This document shows, piece after piece, positions 42,628-51,750 of a DNA stretch of 64,000 bases; the first letter of the stretch is position 1; each line of letters starts with the position of its first letter. The stretch covers positions 186,001 through 250,000 of the forward strand of contig NZ_JHBV01000031.1 in NCBI RefSeq assembly GCF_000724545.1, read 5' to 3'. The notes beneath the pieces are model-generated. The model was not told the origin of the DNA. It searched no databases and worked only from the letters and a program-made list of their open reading frames with translations. The position numbers and the translations under genes were made by a program. Source of the DNA: Aureispira sp. CCB-QB1. Its GTDB lineage: Bacteria; Bacteroidota; Bacteroidia; Chitinophagales; Saprospiraceae.

Positions 42628-44772
42628 TTACAAATTGTTTAGAACAAAGTTGGTCATTTTATTATATAGGTGCGATCTAGTGTACCCACCATAAATGCCA
42701 TGATTTTTATTGGGATAGTAAGCCTCTTCAAAAGGAATATTCTTGTTGATCAAAGCCCTTGCCATTTCAGCTGCGTTTTGAAAATGCACGTTATCATCAG
42801 CCATTCCATGTACTAAGAGATATTTGCCTCGGATCTGTCCTGCAAAATTGATGGGAGAGTTATCTTCGTATCCCTTATCGTTTTCGCTAGGGGTACGCAT
42901 AAAACGTTCGGTATAGATGGTATCGTACCATTTCCAGTTGATAACAGGAGCTACAGCAATTGCCATTTTGAAAACATCAGCTCCTTTGGCTAGGCAAGAG
43001 GTGGATAAATAACCACCAAAACTCCATCCAAATATTCCAATTCTATTAGGATCGACATAGGATTGATTGGCGAAAAATTTAGCGACTTCAATTTGATCTT
43101 TTGTCTCTAGTCCACCCAAGTTCATATAAGTAGATTTACGAAATGCTTCTCCACGAGCATCTGTCCCTCTATTATCAACCGAGACAACGATGTACCCTTG
43201 TTGAGCCAACATTTGAAACCACATATAGTTTTGACCGCCCCATTCGTCCATGACCGTTTGGCGACCAGGCCCTCCGTATACATACATAAAGACAGGATAT
43301 TTTTTGTTTGGATCAAAATTAGCAGGCTTAATCATCCAACCATGCAGCACCACTGAATCGGTGTTGGTATATTCAAAGAAGCTATGTTTGCCCATGTTAT
43401 ACTCCTTTAGTTGCTTGTTCAGATATTGATTATCTTCTATGGTACGAACAAGTTGGTTGTTTTTAGTTTCATAAACTTTATAAGTAGGAGGAGTCGTTGC
43501 ATTAGAATACGTATTGACATAGTAATCAAACGTACTGCTAAATTGTGCCTTATTAACTCCTTTTTCTGTATGTAAAGCTTTCATTTTGCCACCTGACAGT
43601 GCTGTGCTATAAACCCCTCTATTCATAGCGCTTTCTGCTGCTGCTTGAAAGAATAGTTCTTTGGTGGTCTTGTTAATACCATAAAAGCGAATGACGTCAA
43701 ATTCACCTTTGGTTAATTGGCGTATTTTTTTGCCCTTCATATTGTAAAGGTAGATGTGGTTGAAGCCATCGTCATCGCTCGTCCAAATAAACTCATTATT
43801 ATCTAAAAAAGTCAAATTATCATGTACATCAATAAAGTACTTGTTTTCCTCGTGTAGCAAAACTTTTGTCTTGCCTGTTTTAGGATTGGCGATTAATAAG
43901 GTCAAATCATTTTGGTGGCGATTGAGGCGAGTCACACAAAGTTGATTGTCATCAATCCACTTAATACGAGGGATGTATTGATCTTTCTCTCCTTTTACTT
44001 GTACTTTTGTTGTTTTCTTTGTTGCCAAGTCATAAATATGAACCGTTACATCCGAATTTTTTTCTCCTGCTTTGGGATATTTGAAGGTATTATAAATAGG
44101 ATACAACTCATTGTTATAAGATGTATAAGTAAACTCCTTAACGTCTGTTTCATCAAAACGTAAAAAGGCAATTTTAGTACCTTCAGGAGACCATACAAAA
44201 GCGCTAGACATTGCAAATTCCTCTTCGTACACCCAATCTGTTGCACCATTGATAATCTTATTTTGCGCTCCATCTGTTGTAATTTGAACTTCCTTAGAGG
44301 CGTTCACTTCTTTGTAAAATAGGTTATTGCCACGAACGAAAGCAATTTTGTTTCCTTTAGCATCCAATGTTGCATAACGTTGTTTGCCTTCTTTAGAAAC
44401 AGGGGTTAATTTTTCTGCTTTTCGATCCCAAACATAAAAATTAGCTTTAGAGGAACGGCGATAAATTTGCTCTCTATCTGTTTCTAAAACAATTTTATTC
44501 TCATCAGCACTAAAAGTATAGCTAGAAAAGTTGATGTCCTTGGCACTATAAATGACTTGTGTTTGTTCGCCAGAAGTCAAGTCATATTGGATAATTTCGC
44601 TGCTCTTTTGAACCGAATAATGTTTACCATCATTCATGAAATTAAATCCAGGAACCATTTTAGGGTAAAACTTATAGTCTTCCCAGATTTGAGGAATAGT
44701 AATATCTTTTAATTGCGCAGTTGCTGTATAACAAATGCTTAAAAAGGCAAGGATGAAAAAACTATTTTTCAT
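42628..44772 (-). CDS. Dipeptidyl peptidase IV, S9B family
   Basis: 714-residue exported serine peptidase that removes X-Pro (or X-Ala) dipeptides from N-termini. Signal peptide SFFILAFLSICYTATAQ, an eight-bladed beta-propeller (about 30-460) and the C-terminal hydrolase. Ser584 in GWSFGG, Asp659/660 in HGMADDNVH and His691 in NKNHGIYGG form the triad. The double-Glu motif DWVYEEE (about 179-185) that holds the substrate N-terminus in DPP IV is present, which separates it from prolyl oligopeptidases. Its own terminator follows at 42566. Confidence 0.95.
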   Translation of the reverse strand: MKNSFFILAFLSICYTATAQLKDITIPQIWEDYKFYPKMVPGFNFMNDGKHYSVQKSSEIIQYDLTSGEQTQVIYSAKDINFSSYTFSADENKIVLETDREQIYRRSSKANFYVWDRKAEKLTPVSKEGKQRYATLDAKGNKIAFVRGNNLFYKEVNASKEVQITTDGAQNKIINGATDWVYEEEFAMSSAFVWSPEGTKIAFLRFDETDVKEFTYTSYNNELYPIYNTFKYPKAGEKNSDVTVHIYDLATKKTTKVQVKGEKDQYIPRIKWIDDNQLCVTRLNRHQNDLTLLIANPKTGKTKVLLHEENKYFIDVHDNLTFLDNNEFIWTSDDDGFNHIYLYNMKGKKIRQLTKGEFDVIRFYGINKTTKELFFQAAAESAMNRGVYSTALSGGKMKALHTEKGVNKAQFSSTFDYYVNTYSNATTPPTYKVYETKNNQLVRTIEDNQYLNKQLKEYNMGKHSFFEYTNTDSVVLHGWMIKPANFDPNKKYPVFMYVYGGPGRQTVMDEWGGQNYMWFQMLAQQGYIVVSVDNRGTDARGEAFRKSTYMNLGGLETKDQIEVAKFFANQSYVDPNRIGIFGWSFGGYLSTSCLAKGADVFKMAIAVAPVINWKWYDTIYTERFMRTPSENDKGYEDNSPINFAGQIRGKYLLVHGMADDNVHFQNAAEMARALINKNIPFEEAYYPNKNHGIYGGYTRSHLYNKMTNFVLNNL

Positions 44773-45108
44773 GGTGTTATTTTTCTTGTTGAAATAAATG
44801 AATGGGCTATGAAATTTTGAGATTTCTTATAACGCATTGTATTGATCAAATATACAAACTAAATACCAGATTTGAATTCAATTTCTACTAAAGTGTACAA
44901 TTGATAGATGCGTGTATTAAAGCGACTGAATACTTATAGGGGAATCAACGAAAGTGCTTAAGGATTGAGAGAAGGAACCAAGAGAAAGTGCACAAGGAGT
45001 TATTACCAAACCAAGCACACTCAGTCGGTACAGTATAAGTTCATACGATCTTATCAAAAAAAGATAACTTGGTTTGCAAGACAATAACCTATTTTACAGC
45101 TCTTGAAG
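44773..45108. other. Intergenic region
   Basis: 336 bp between two minus-strand genes. A -7-like element (CAAATATA on the plus strand, about 44847-44854) may serve the dipeptidyl peptidase gene, but the -33 position is poor. No terminator of the upstream gene and no ORF were seen. Confidence 0.4.
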
Positions 45109-46173
45109 CTATAACTTTTTATAACTAATTTTTCCTGTAATTCTTTTAGGTTTGGGCTTTCCTAGCATCAATGTCATGTGCAATCGCAAAATTTTGCCCA
45201 TAGAGTTCATTCTTGAAAATTTATTGGTATTGTGATAAAGGTTTAAATCTTTGATGAGGGAACGACGCTTTTCTTTAGTGGATAAGGTGTCTTTGGACAT
45301 ACTATTGAGCAAGCGCTTGATTCGTTTTTGTGCGACTTGATACCTTTTTTTCATCAAAGTACGCTCTTCGTGTTTGTATTGGTTAACGGTTGTAGGATGC
45401 AGTGCCTCCATACAGAATTTAACGATTTTATAGTTTTCTTTATAAAATTGTGGCAAATAATGATTCTTGCGTCCTTCATAACAAACTTGATCAAAATCAA
45501 TGGCACGAACCCTGTACTGTTCCTTGTCAAAGTCAGGTGTTACATCAACCACATAATTATAAGAACGCATATCACCCAATAACATGACAAAACATCGCTC
45601 GTTAAATTTCACAAACTCCTTAGCAGCATATCCCTTTAAAAAAGAAGGCGTTTCTATATAGTAATCCAGAAAAGAATCACCAGGAATTCCAGGAATGTGT
45701 TCTTCAACCAAGGTGTTTTTGTCGACAATAAAATCTAAACGATTGGGACTCAGAATATGCTCTAACTCCAGACCATATACTCGTGATGCATCTGCCTTTT
45801 TGATATAGAAGTAATCGTGGTTGTCGTTTAACGTATTTACGATACGAATTCGGAATGGTTTTGAATTTCCAAACAGACAGTAATCAATTCGGCTGACTCG
45901 AAGATGTTCGATTACAGACATATTTCCATCTGTTTTGAGCTTTCCATAAATATAGGTCAAAGCTGCTTCGATTTCATCTTGAAAGGTAGGGTGGTACAAC
46001 ACGGATTCCCAAAGGGTGTCGTTTCCTTTGTTATCGTAGATAGCAGCCGACTCAAACCAATTGGTTAAATCATTATAAGAAATAGGTAAATCAGTCGCTC
46101 GATCATAATCTTCTAAGTATTTTCGTAGATTTTCAGAAATAGGAAAACTAGGTTTCTTTTTAGAGATATGCAT
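45109..46173 (-). CDS. Kinase-fold protein of unknown function
   Basis: 354 residues without a signal peptide. The order of motifs resembles the aminoglycoside-phosphotransferase/HipA-like kinase fold: a Lys on a strand (DYFYIKKADASRV, Lys125/126), a Glu in a following helix (GLELEHIL), a hinge-like LVEEHIPGIPGDSFL, a catalytic loop with Asp201 and Asn206 five residues on (LLGDMRSYNYVV), and a metal motif Asp226-Phe-Asp228 (RAIDFDQVC). The C-terminal 90 residues are basic (KKRYQVAQKRIKRLL, KRITGKISYKKL) and may bind nucleic acid or acidic lipid. The kinase assignment is my inference. Confidence 0.6.
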   Translation of the reverse strand: MHISKKKPSFPISENLRKYLEDYDRATDLPISYNDLTNWFESAAIYDNKGNDTLWESVLYHPTFQDEIEAALTYIYGKLKTDGNMSVIEHLRVSRIDYCLFGNSKPFRIRIVNTLNDNHDYFYIKKADASRVYGLELEHILSPNRLDFIVDKNTLVEEHIPGIPGDSFLDYYIETPSFLKGYAAKEFVKFNERCFVMLLGDMRSYNYVVDVTPDFDKEQYRVRAIDFDQVCYEGRKNHYLPQFYKENYKIVKFCMEALHPTTVNQYKHEERTLMKKRYQVAQKRIKRLLNSMSKDTLSTKEKRRSLIKDLNLYHNTNKFSRMNSMGKILRLHMTLMLGKPKPKRITGKISYKKL

Positions 46174-46516
46174 AGAACGTAAGAATGGTTTTTGATGGTT
46201 GGATAGCGTATTTTTCGAATACTAATCCGATAATAAATGTTACAAAGATAAAGGAAAGCGATAGGAAATCGTAATAAATTTTATCGTTTTTGGGTTAAGT
46301 GCTTGATTGTTTGGTTCAATAACTACGAAATATTTCAAGAAAAAATGCTTCAGAATATTCTGATAAAAGAACTAATAAGCAGGAAATGCCAGTGGCTTTT
46401 CGTTCGTTTTAGAGCAAACAAAAGGCTGCCTGACTTATTTTCAGACAGCCTCCCAAATTTAGTAGCTTTTGTTAATTTTTCTTTTGCATCTTGCTTCGAA
46501 AAGCATATGAATGTGG
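46174..46516. other. Intergenic region with the tpx terminator
   Basis: 343 bp. Besides the hairpin at 46423-46451 there is nothing I can support; an 81-codon plus-strand frame here looks accidental and runs through the terminator. Confidence 0.5.
46423..46451 (-). terminator. Terminator of tpx
   Basis: Stem aggctgcctga with tcagacagcct, one mismatch, with a T-run on the minus strand. Confidence 0.75.
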
Positions 46517-47014
46517 CTACAAAGCAGCTAAAGCAGCCTCGTAGTTAGGTTCTTGAACAATGTCTGGTACCAACTCTGTATACGTAACAGTTCCTTCTTC
46601 ATCCAACACGATAACTACTCTTGCAGATAAATCGTGTAAAGGTCCATCTGTCATCAATAGACCATAATCTTTAGAAAAAGAACCAGTCGCATAATCAGAT
46701 AAGTTGATTACATTTTCAATTCCTTCTGCTCCACAAAAACGATTTTGAGCAAATGGTAAATCTCTTGAAATACACAATACTTTAGTGTTTTCTAGACCTG
46801 CTGCTTTCTCATTGAATTTTTTAACAGACATTGCACAAATTCCTGTATCTACACTAGGGAAAATGTTTAAAACAACTTTGGAGCCTTTAAAATCAGCTAA
46901 AGTAGCCTTAGCTAAATCTCCTTTTACTAGATTAAAATCTGGAGCTTTCGTACCTACAGAAGGAATCTCGCCAGAAGTTTGAACAGGATCCCCTTTAAAT
47001 GTAATTGTTGCCAT
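46517..47014 (-). CDS. tpx: Thiol peroxidase, atypical 2-Cys peroxiredoxin
   Basis: 165-residue periplasmic or cytosolic peroxiredoxin that reduces lipid and alkyl hydroperoxides with thioredoxin. The peroxidatic Cys is in FPSVDTGICAMSVKKFNE (about residue 60) and the resolving Cys in LPFAQNRFCGAEGI (about residue 94), the Tpx pattern. MATITFKGDPVQTSGEIPSVGTKAPDF is the typical N-terminus, without a signal peptide. Single gene with its own terminator. Confidence 0.96.
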   Translation of the reverse strand: MATITFKGDPVQTSGEIPSVGTKAPDFNLVKGDLAKATLADFKGSKVVLNIFPSVDTGICAMSVKKFNEKAAGLENTKVLCISRDLPFAQNRFCGAEGIENVINLSDYATGSFSKDYGLLMTDGPLHDLSARVVIVLDEEGTVTYTELVPDIVQEPNYEAALAAL

Positions 47015-47227
47015 TGGTTTATTTTTATAGTTATTATGTTTAATTGATAGTATTAGAATGGTAAATTAAACAACTCTTGTTTTGTGTTTGTGTCTATCTA
47101 ACAGAAATAAAAGTAAATAGTTTTTTAGAATTTTAATAACAATAGGACTTCAAAACATTAGCCTGCTCAAATCATACCATAGCAGTATAATCCTTAGGCG
47201 GACTATTATCAAACCAGAACGGTTGTT

Positions 47228-47827
47228 TTATTGATCTTTCCACCGCCATAGATATAGACAAGCCGTTGTGCGATAAGGGCTCCATGGTGCTGCGATCTCT
47301 TTCATTTTGGTAATAAGTGCTTTGCCTGTTTCTTCTATACCATACAACTCTTGCATAGCTTGTTGAATCCCTAAGTCGGCAGTAGGAAGAACATCAGGGC
47401 GTTGCAATGTAAACATCAAAATCATTTGAACAGTCCAGACTCCAACTCCTTTAATTTGCGTTAAAAATGCAATAATCTGTTCGTCAGAATAGGTACTCCA
47501 GTCAATTTTGTCTAGGTGATGTTGCTGGGCAAAGGTAGCAATATTATGCATATAGCCTGCTTTTTGTTTGGATAAGCCAACCGCTCGTAAATCGTCTACA
47601 TTAGTAGTTATAATCAGAGTAGGATCAGGCGTTGTACTATCGAATAAATCGACAAAGCGTCTATAAATAGTTGCAGCAGCTTTTACAGAGAGTTGTTGTG
47701 AAATAATAGACCGCAATAGACTGCCATAAACGGTTGTTTCGGGCTTATGTTCGGGCAATTGAAACCGTTCAATTGCTTTTTTTAATAGAGGATCGTTGGA
47801 TAAATGTTGAAGGATTTTTTTGTCCAT
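47228..47827 (-). CDS. DNA-3-methyladenine glycosylase II-like (HhH-GPD)
   Basis: 199-residue base-excision glycosylase of the HhH-GPD superfamily, AlkA-like core without the N-terminal AlkA_N domain. The helix-hairpin-helix is LTQIKGVGVWTVQMIL (about 122-137) and the catalytic Asp is Asp151 in PTADLGIQQAM. SIISQQLSVKAAATIYRRF is the typical entry helix. There is no Fe-S cysteine cluster. It removes alkylated bases. It lies about 210 bp upstream of tpx on the same strand. Confidence 0.9.
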   Translation of the reverse strand: MDKKILQHLSNDPLLKKAIERFQLPEHKPETTVYGSLLRSIISQQLSVKAAATIYRRFVDLFDSTTPDPTLIITTNVDDLRAVGLSKQKAGYMHNIATFAQQHHLDKIDWSTYSDEQIIAFLTQIKGVGVWTVQMILMFTLQRPDVLPTADLGIQQAMQELYGIEETGKALITKMKEIAAPWSPYRTTACLYLWRWKDQ

Positions 47828-47904
47828 GTTAATTGGTGTGTTTGGTTTGGTTATGAACTAGTGATGGATGAATTACCCAAGGTTAGTTATACAGTTGTTT
47901 AACT

Positions 47905-48280
47905 CATTACTCCGTTGAAAAAACGCATTAGTTTAGCTGCGCTGCTACTTCGTGGTACTTCGTGAGCGCTACGCTTTTAGTTAGTTTTGTTGCCACTACG
48001 TGGTATTGCATAAGTACTTCGCAGTTGATTATTAGCAAGATATATTTCTGTTGGTCTTTATGTTAAAAGACTGATAATTAAATTAGTGCAAGGTGGTTTT
48101 TATGTTTTTTGTAGAAAAACTAAAAAACTAAGCTTGCCGAGTAGGCTTGTGCTAGTAGCACAAAAGCCCAAGTTCATGACCAGAGGGAACTAGCCTTGCG
48201 CTCTCATGAGCGAACCGAGCATAGCGAGCTCACGACCGTAGGGAGTAACAAAGCGAATAATAATCAACGAAGTATTATTA
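47905..48280. repeat. Composite 375-bp intergenic repeat with ATTACTCCGTTG ends
   Basis: Left end attactccgttga (47905-47917), right end tcaacgaagtatt, an inverted match with one change. 48027-48131 aligns closely with the minus strand of the 55 kb copy, including ttaaaagactg and gtagaaaaac. The left part holds an extra module with gctacttcgtgg, and 48208-48256 shares its gcgaaccgagc...gtagggagtaac block with 25230. No ORF of worth lies inside. Confidence 0.7.
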
Positions 48281-48311
48281 ACTATCAAAAAGGACAGGAT
48301 GCTAAGATGAA

Positions 48312-48351
48312 AAAAATCCAACAAAAAGTCATTGCTTTGTGTTGGATTTTT
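48312..48351 (-). terminator. Terminator of the small lipoprotein gene
   Basis: 12-bp stem (aaaaatccaaca with tgttggattttt), extended by an inner aaag/cttt pair, about 20 bp past the stop. Confidence 0.8.
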
Positions 48352-48367
48352 GAGACTCAATATCAAC

Positions 48368-48574
48368 TTAAAACGGTTGATTGTTTTCTTTTTTGGCTAA
48401 AGCGTATATGTCTTGCGTTGTATTTTTATCAAAATCGACGGCACCAAGATTACGCTTACCATACCAACTTCCATTTCCTCGACAACCCTTGCGTTTTTTG
48501 TACGGGCTACTTCCACAAGAAGCTAATGTGGATACTACTAGAACGATAACACAGAGTAGGGACAAATTTTTCAT
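48368..48574 (-). CDS. Small lipoprotein
   Basis: 68 residues with a lipobox signal (LLCVIVLVVSTLASC, Cys20). The mature part is short and basic, with a CxGxGSWYGKRN motif (RKGCRGNGSWYGKRNLG) of the kind seen in small Bacteroidota lipoproteins. Function unknown; such proteins are often constitutive envelope components. A strong terminator just after it and the clean lipobox support it over the overlapping plus-strand frame. Confidence 0.75.
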   Translation of the reverse strand: MKNLSLLCVIVLVVSTLASCGSSPYKKRKGCRGNGSWYGKRNLGAVDFDKNTTQDIYALAKKENNQPF

Positions 48575-48726
48575 AATTTAAGTTTAAGTAGGATTATTTA
48601 AAATAACTCATTACTACTATAACGATAAAAAAATAAAAATGTAACCTAAAGTGTTATAAATTAGGTTTTTAATGCCTTATAAGTCTATGCAAGAAAGTGG
48701 CAGTTTTTTACTTGTAACAGTTTTAT

Positions 48727-49920
48727 TTATTGAGTTTGTTCCATGTCTTTTAGCGCTGCTTCCTTGACGGCTTTAGCTACCTTATAGGCGACGATTTCAT
48801 CAAGCGCAGGAGGAATAATCATATCCTTGGATGGACTGGAAATGCTTTCCGCAATAGCATAAGCTGCAGCTAATTTCATATTGGGCGTAATTTGCTTAGC
48901 ACGGGCATCTAAAGCCCCTCTGAAAATCCCAGGAAAACCTAAAACATTATTAACTTGGTTGGGCAAATCACTACGCCCTGTCCCAACAATAGCAGCGCCT
49001 CCTTTGTAGGCTTCTTCAGGCATAATTTCAGGAGTAGGGTTGGCTAATGCAAAAATAATAGCATCTTTTGCCATTGTTTGTACATCCTCTTTGGTAAGTA
49101 AATTTCCCATACTCACACCAATAAAGACATCGGCGCCAACCAAAGCATCCTTCAAAGAGCCTTTTTTGTGATTTAGGTTGGTAAAACCTAAGGCTTGCTT
49201 TTTAGCATCATTTAAGTTGTCTCTGTCTTTATGGACAATCCCTTTGCTGTCGCAAATGATCATATCTTTAACAGGAATACACAGGCTATTGTCTGCTCCG
49301 TGGTCTACACAACGCAACAATTTAGCAATAGCAATACCTGCTGCCCCCGCACCATTAATAACAACCGACAAATCTTCCAAGCGTTTTCCAACTAGTTTAG
49401 CAGCATTGATTAAGGCTCCTAAAACGACGATTGCCGTTCCGTGTTGATCGTCATGAAATACAGGAATGCCTAAGTCTTGTAGGCGTTCTTCTACTTCAAA
49501 GCTTCTTGGTGCTGCGATGTCTTCTAAATTGACACCACCAAAAACAGGAGCAATACGGCGTACTGTTTCTACAATTTCGTCTACATTTTGTGTATCTAGA
49601 CAAATTGGGAAGGCGTTGATTCTTCCAAAACGACGAAATAGCATTGCTTTTCCTTCCATAACAGGAATAGAAGCTTCTGCCCCCAAGTTGCCGAGTCCTA
49701 AAACGGCAGACCCATCTGTGACGATTGCAACAGAGTTACTCTTCATGGTGTAATCCCAGACAGATTCTGGATTTTTTTGTATTTCTAGACATGGAGCTGC
49801 AACGCCAGGAGAATAAACTAATGAAAGGTGTTCTTGCGTACGCACGTCCATTTTGTTACGAATGCCAATTTTTCCTTTCAAGTAACGATGCAAATGAAGA
49901 GATTCTTCGAAATAATCCAT
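48727..49920 (-). CDS. NADP-dependent malic enzyme (short form)
   Basis: 397 residues converting malate to pyruvate and CO2 with reduction of NAD(P). The malic-enzyme domain includes VYSPGVAAPCLEI and VTDGSAVLGLGNLGAEASIPVMEGKAML; the metal region is FGGVNLEDIAAPRSFEVE and HDDQHGTAIVVLGAL. The cofactor fold is VVINGAGAAGIAIAKLL. It lacks the phosphotransacetylase-like C-terminal domain of E. coli MaeB, which exceeds 700 residues. NADP preference is not proven by the sequence. Confidence 0.92.
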   Translation of the reverse strand: MDYFEESLHLHRYLKGKIGIRNKMDVRTQEHLSLVYSPGVAAPCLEIQKNPESVWDYTMKSNSVAIVTDGSAVLGLGNLGAEASIPVMEGKAMLFRRFGRINAFPICLDTQNVDEIVETVRRIAPVFGGVNLEDIAAPRSFEVEERLQDLGIPVFHDDQHGTAIVVLGALINAAKLVGKRLEDLSVVINGAGAAGIAIAKLLRCVDHGADNSLCIPVKDMIICDSKGIVHKDRDNLNDAKKQALGFTNLNHKKGSLKDALVGADVFIGVSMGNLLTKEDVQTMAKDAIIFALANPTPEIMPEEAYKGGAAIVGTGRSDLPNQVNNVLGFPGIFRGALDARAKQITPNMKLAAAYAIAESISSPSKDMIIPPALDEIVAYKVAKAVKEAALKDMEQTQ

Positions 49921-50240
49921 AATTGTAAGTAGTTTTTTTGGTTAAATTAACAGGTTTTGGTGCTTAGTATTTGAACAAGAGCCTTTTATTATTGGTTGTA
50001 ACTGTCATACTTGCGATTACAACCCTAGAGAGCTCTAACAAAGAAAATAAACTAAAAAGAAAAACATAGTTTACTTTATATTTAACAAACGTAGATTAAA
50101 ATGTCCAATTTGCAAAACAAAAAGTCATTATATCTCTTTTAAGAGTTTAAAAGCTTGGCTTTTTTTATAGATATTGCATATTTTTATAATATATAAAAAA
50201 ATTTATTTCTATTTCCACCCAACCTAACAAAATAAGAACT
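49921..50240. other. Divergent promoter region
   Basis: 320 bp between malic enzyme (minus) and the sulfoxide synthase (plus). It holds the malic enzyme promoter (50087-50116) and a T-rich stretch upstream of the synthase with no convincing -7 box. Confidence 0.5.
50087..50116 (-). promoter_or_regulatory. Probable promoter of the malic enzyme gene
   Basis: On the minus strand: TTTG (50116-50113), 18-nt spacer, TACGTTTG (50094-50087) followed by T. Good match to the Bacteroidota consensus. Confidence 0.6.
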
Positions 50241-51587
50241 ATGATTACTCCAGTTACAAGCTTGCAAGAGCAGAATATGCCCATTTTATTGAGTGCAGTT
50301 ACCCAATCAGATGTACTGAGATATTTCCGTCACTCTTGGTCTATTTACGAATGGTTATTTAGCGCTATTCGATCTGACGAAACGTATTATGAAGCTCCAG
50401 ACCCATTGCGGAATCCTTTGATCTTTTATTGGGGGCATACAGCCGCTTTTTACATTAATAAACTATTGATGGCAGGTTTGATTGATGAAGGTGTTGATGA
50501 AGCATATGAAGTTTTATTTGCCAAAGGAGTTGACCCTAATTTGCCAGAACACTTAGAAGTACATGACTTGTGGCCAACTCTAGAATCGGTGACTAAGTAT
50601 AGAGCAAAAGTAAAAGAAGTGGTAGAAAATTGCATTCAATCCTATTCCTTTCCAACCACCATTACAGACCAAGATCCTTTGTGGGCGTTGTTAATGGGAA
50701 TAGAACACGATAGAATTCATTTTGAGACATCCTCGGTTTTGATTCGGCAATTGCCTATCAGCAAGGTACAGCGCCCAATCAACTGGACCTATGCTCCAAG
50801 TCAAGGAAAGAGTCCCATCAATTCTATGATTCAGGTAGAGGCTACCAAGGTAGTTATAGGGAAACAACAAGAGGAATCTATTTTTGGGTGGGATAATGAA
50901 TACGGGCAACTTGTGCAAGAGGTTGCTTCTTTTGAAGCCAGTAAAAATTTAATTACCAATGAAGATTATTTAGAATTTTATAATAGTGGAGCTTATCATG
51001 AGGCGGCATATTGGACAGCAGAGGGTTGGGCTTGGAAAGAACGGACGGCTACTAAGCATCCGAAATTTTGGGTTGCTTCAGTAGATGGCTTTGAATATAG
51101 AGCTATGTTTGATGTTTTGCCGATGCCTTTAGATTATCCTGTTGAAGTCAATGCTCACGAAGCTTGGGCGTATTGTAAGTGGAAAGGCAATGGATATCGA
51201 TTAATGACAGAAGCAGAGTTTCATGCCATAACTCAGAATGAAATGCAAACAACCGACTGTGCTTTTGAGACTTGTTATAATATCAATCTAAAATATGGCT
51301 CTCCTAATCCTGTGGGAAGCTTAAAAACAGGACAAACTTCGCTAGGATTTAACGATGTGTTTGGAAATGTTTGGGATTGGCTACAAGATGATTTTTATCC
51401 CTTACCTAGTTTTAAAACTCATTATTTATACGAGGACTTTTCGGCTCCTTATTTTGACGATCAGCACAGTATGCTACTAGGAGGAGCTTGGGCAACAACA
51501 GGAACAGGTGCTTCTAAGTACTATCGCTTGTGGTTTAGAAAGCATTTTTATCAACATGCTGGTTTTCGTATAGCTCGAAGTTTGTAA
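50241..51587 (+). CDS. OvoA-like 5-histidylcysteine sulfoxide synthase, no methyltransferase domain
   Basis: 448-residue non-heme iron enzyme. The N-terminal DinB-like domain has the iron ligands His66 (WGHTAAFYINKL) and His156/His160 (GIEHDRIHFETSSVLIRQLP), which fit the OvoA/EgtB pattern. NPLIFYWGHTAAFYINKL plus HDLWPTLESVTKYR fits OvoA better than EgtB. The C-terminal half is a formylglycine-generating-like domain (RLMTEAEFHAI, FGNVWDWLQDDF, GGAWATTGTGASKYYRLWFRKHFYQHAGFRIA). It should join histidine and cysteine with O2. Full OvoA adds an N-methyltransferase domain, which is absent. OvoB is not in the window. Confidence 0.8.
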   Translation: MITPVTSLQEQNMPILLSAVTQSDVLRYFRHSWSIYEWLFSAIRSDETYYEAPDPLRNPLIFYWGHTAAFYINKLLMAGLIDEGVDEAYEVLFAKGVDPNLPEHLEVHDLWPTLESVTKYRAKVKEVVENCIQSYSFPTTITDQDPLWALLMGIEHDRIHFETSSVLIRQLPISKVQRPINWTYAPSQGKSPINSMIQVEATKVVIGKQQEESIFGWDNEYGQLVQEVASFEASKNLITNEDYLEFYNSGAYHEAAYWTAEGWAWKERTATKHPKFWVASVDGFEYRAMFDVLPMPLDYPVEVNAHEAWAYCKWKGNGYRLMTEAEFHAITQNEMQTTDCAFETCYNINLKYGSPNPVGSLKTGQTSLGFNDVFGNVWDWLQDDFYPLPSFKTHYLYEDFSAPYFDDQHSMLLGGAWATTGTGASKYYRLWFRKHFYQHAGFRIARSL

Positions 51588-51662
51588 TTTTGTATTTGCA
51601 TCAACTTTTCTTGCGTTGAAAATGTCTAAAAAGAACGCTTATTTTTTCTAGATAAATAAAGA

Positions 51663-51706
51663 GGAAGCAGCTATTCTACTAGGGTATAGAATAGCTAAGC
51701 TTCTTC
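51663..51706. terminator. Possible bidirectional terminator
   Basis: Stem agctattct with agaatagct, continued by gaagc/gcttc with a 2-nt bulge, between convergent genes. Confidence 0.45.
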
Positions 51707-51750
51707 TTAACAATAGTTAGCAGCGTAGCTAGCTACTATCTTAAAGCAAA

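Noticed and set aside
46303-46548. 81-codon plus-strand frame by tpx
   Set aside because: It crosses the tpx terminator and the tpx 3' end on the other strand.
47828-48290. CRISPR-like repeats
   Set aside because: The repeated words are irregularly spaced, not uniform in length and lie inside a bounded element with inverted ends.
48196-48549. 117-codon plus-strand frame
   Set aside because: It runs through a repeat element, a terminator and the opposite-strand lipoprotein gene, whose lipobox is convincing. Not a gene.
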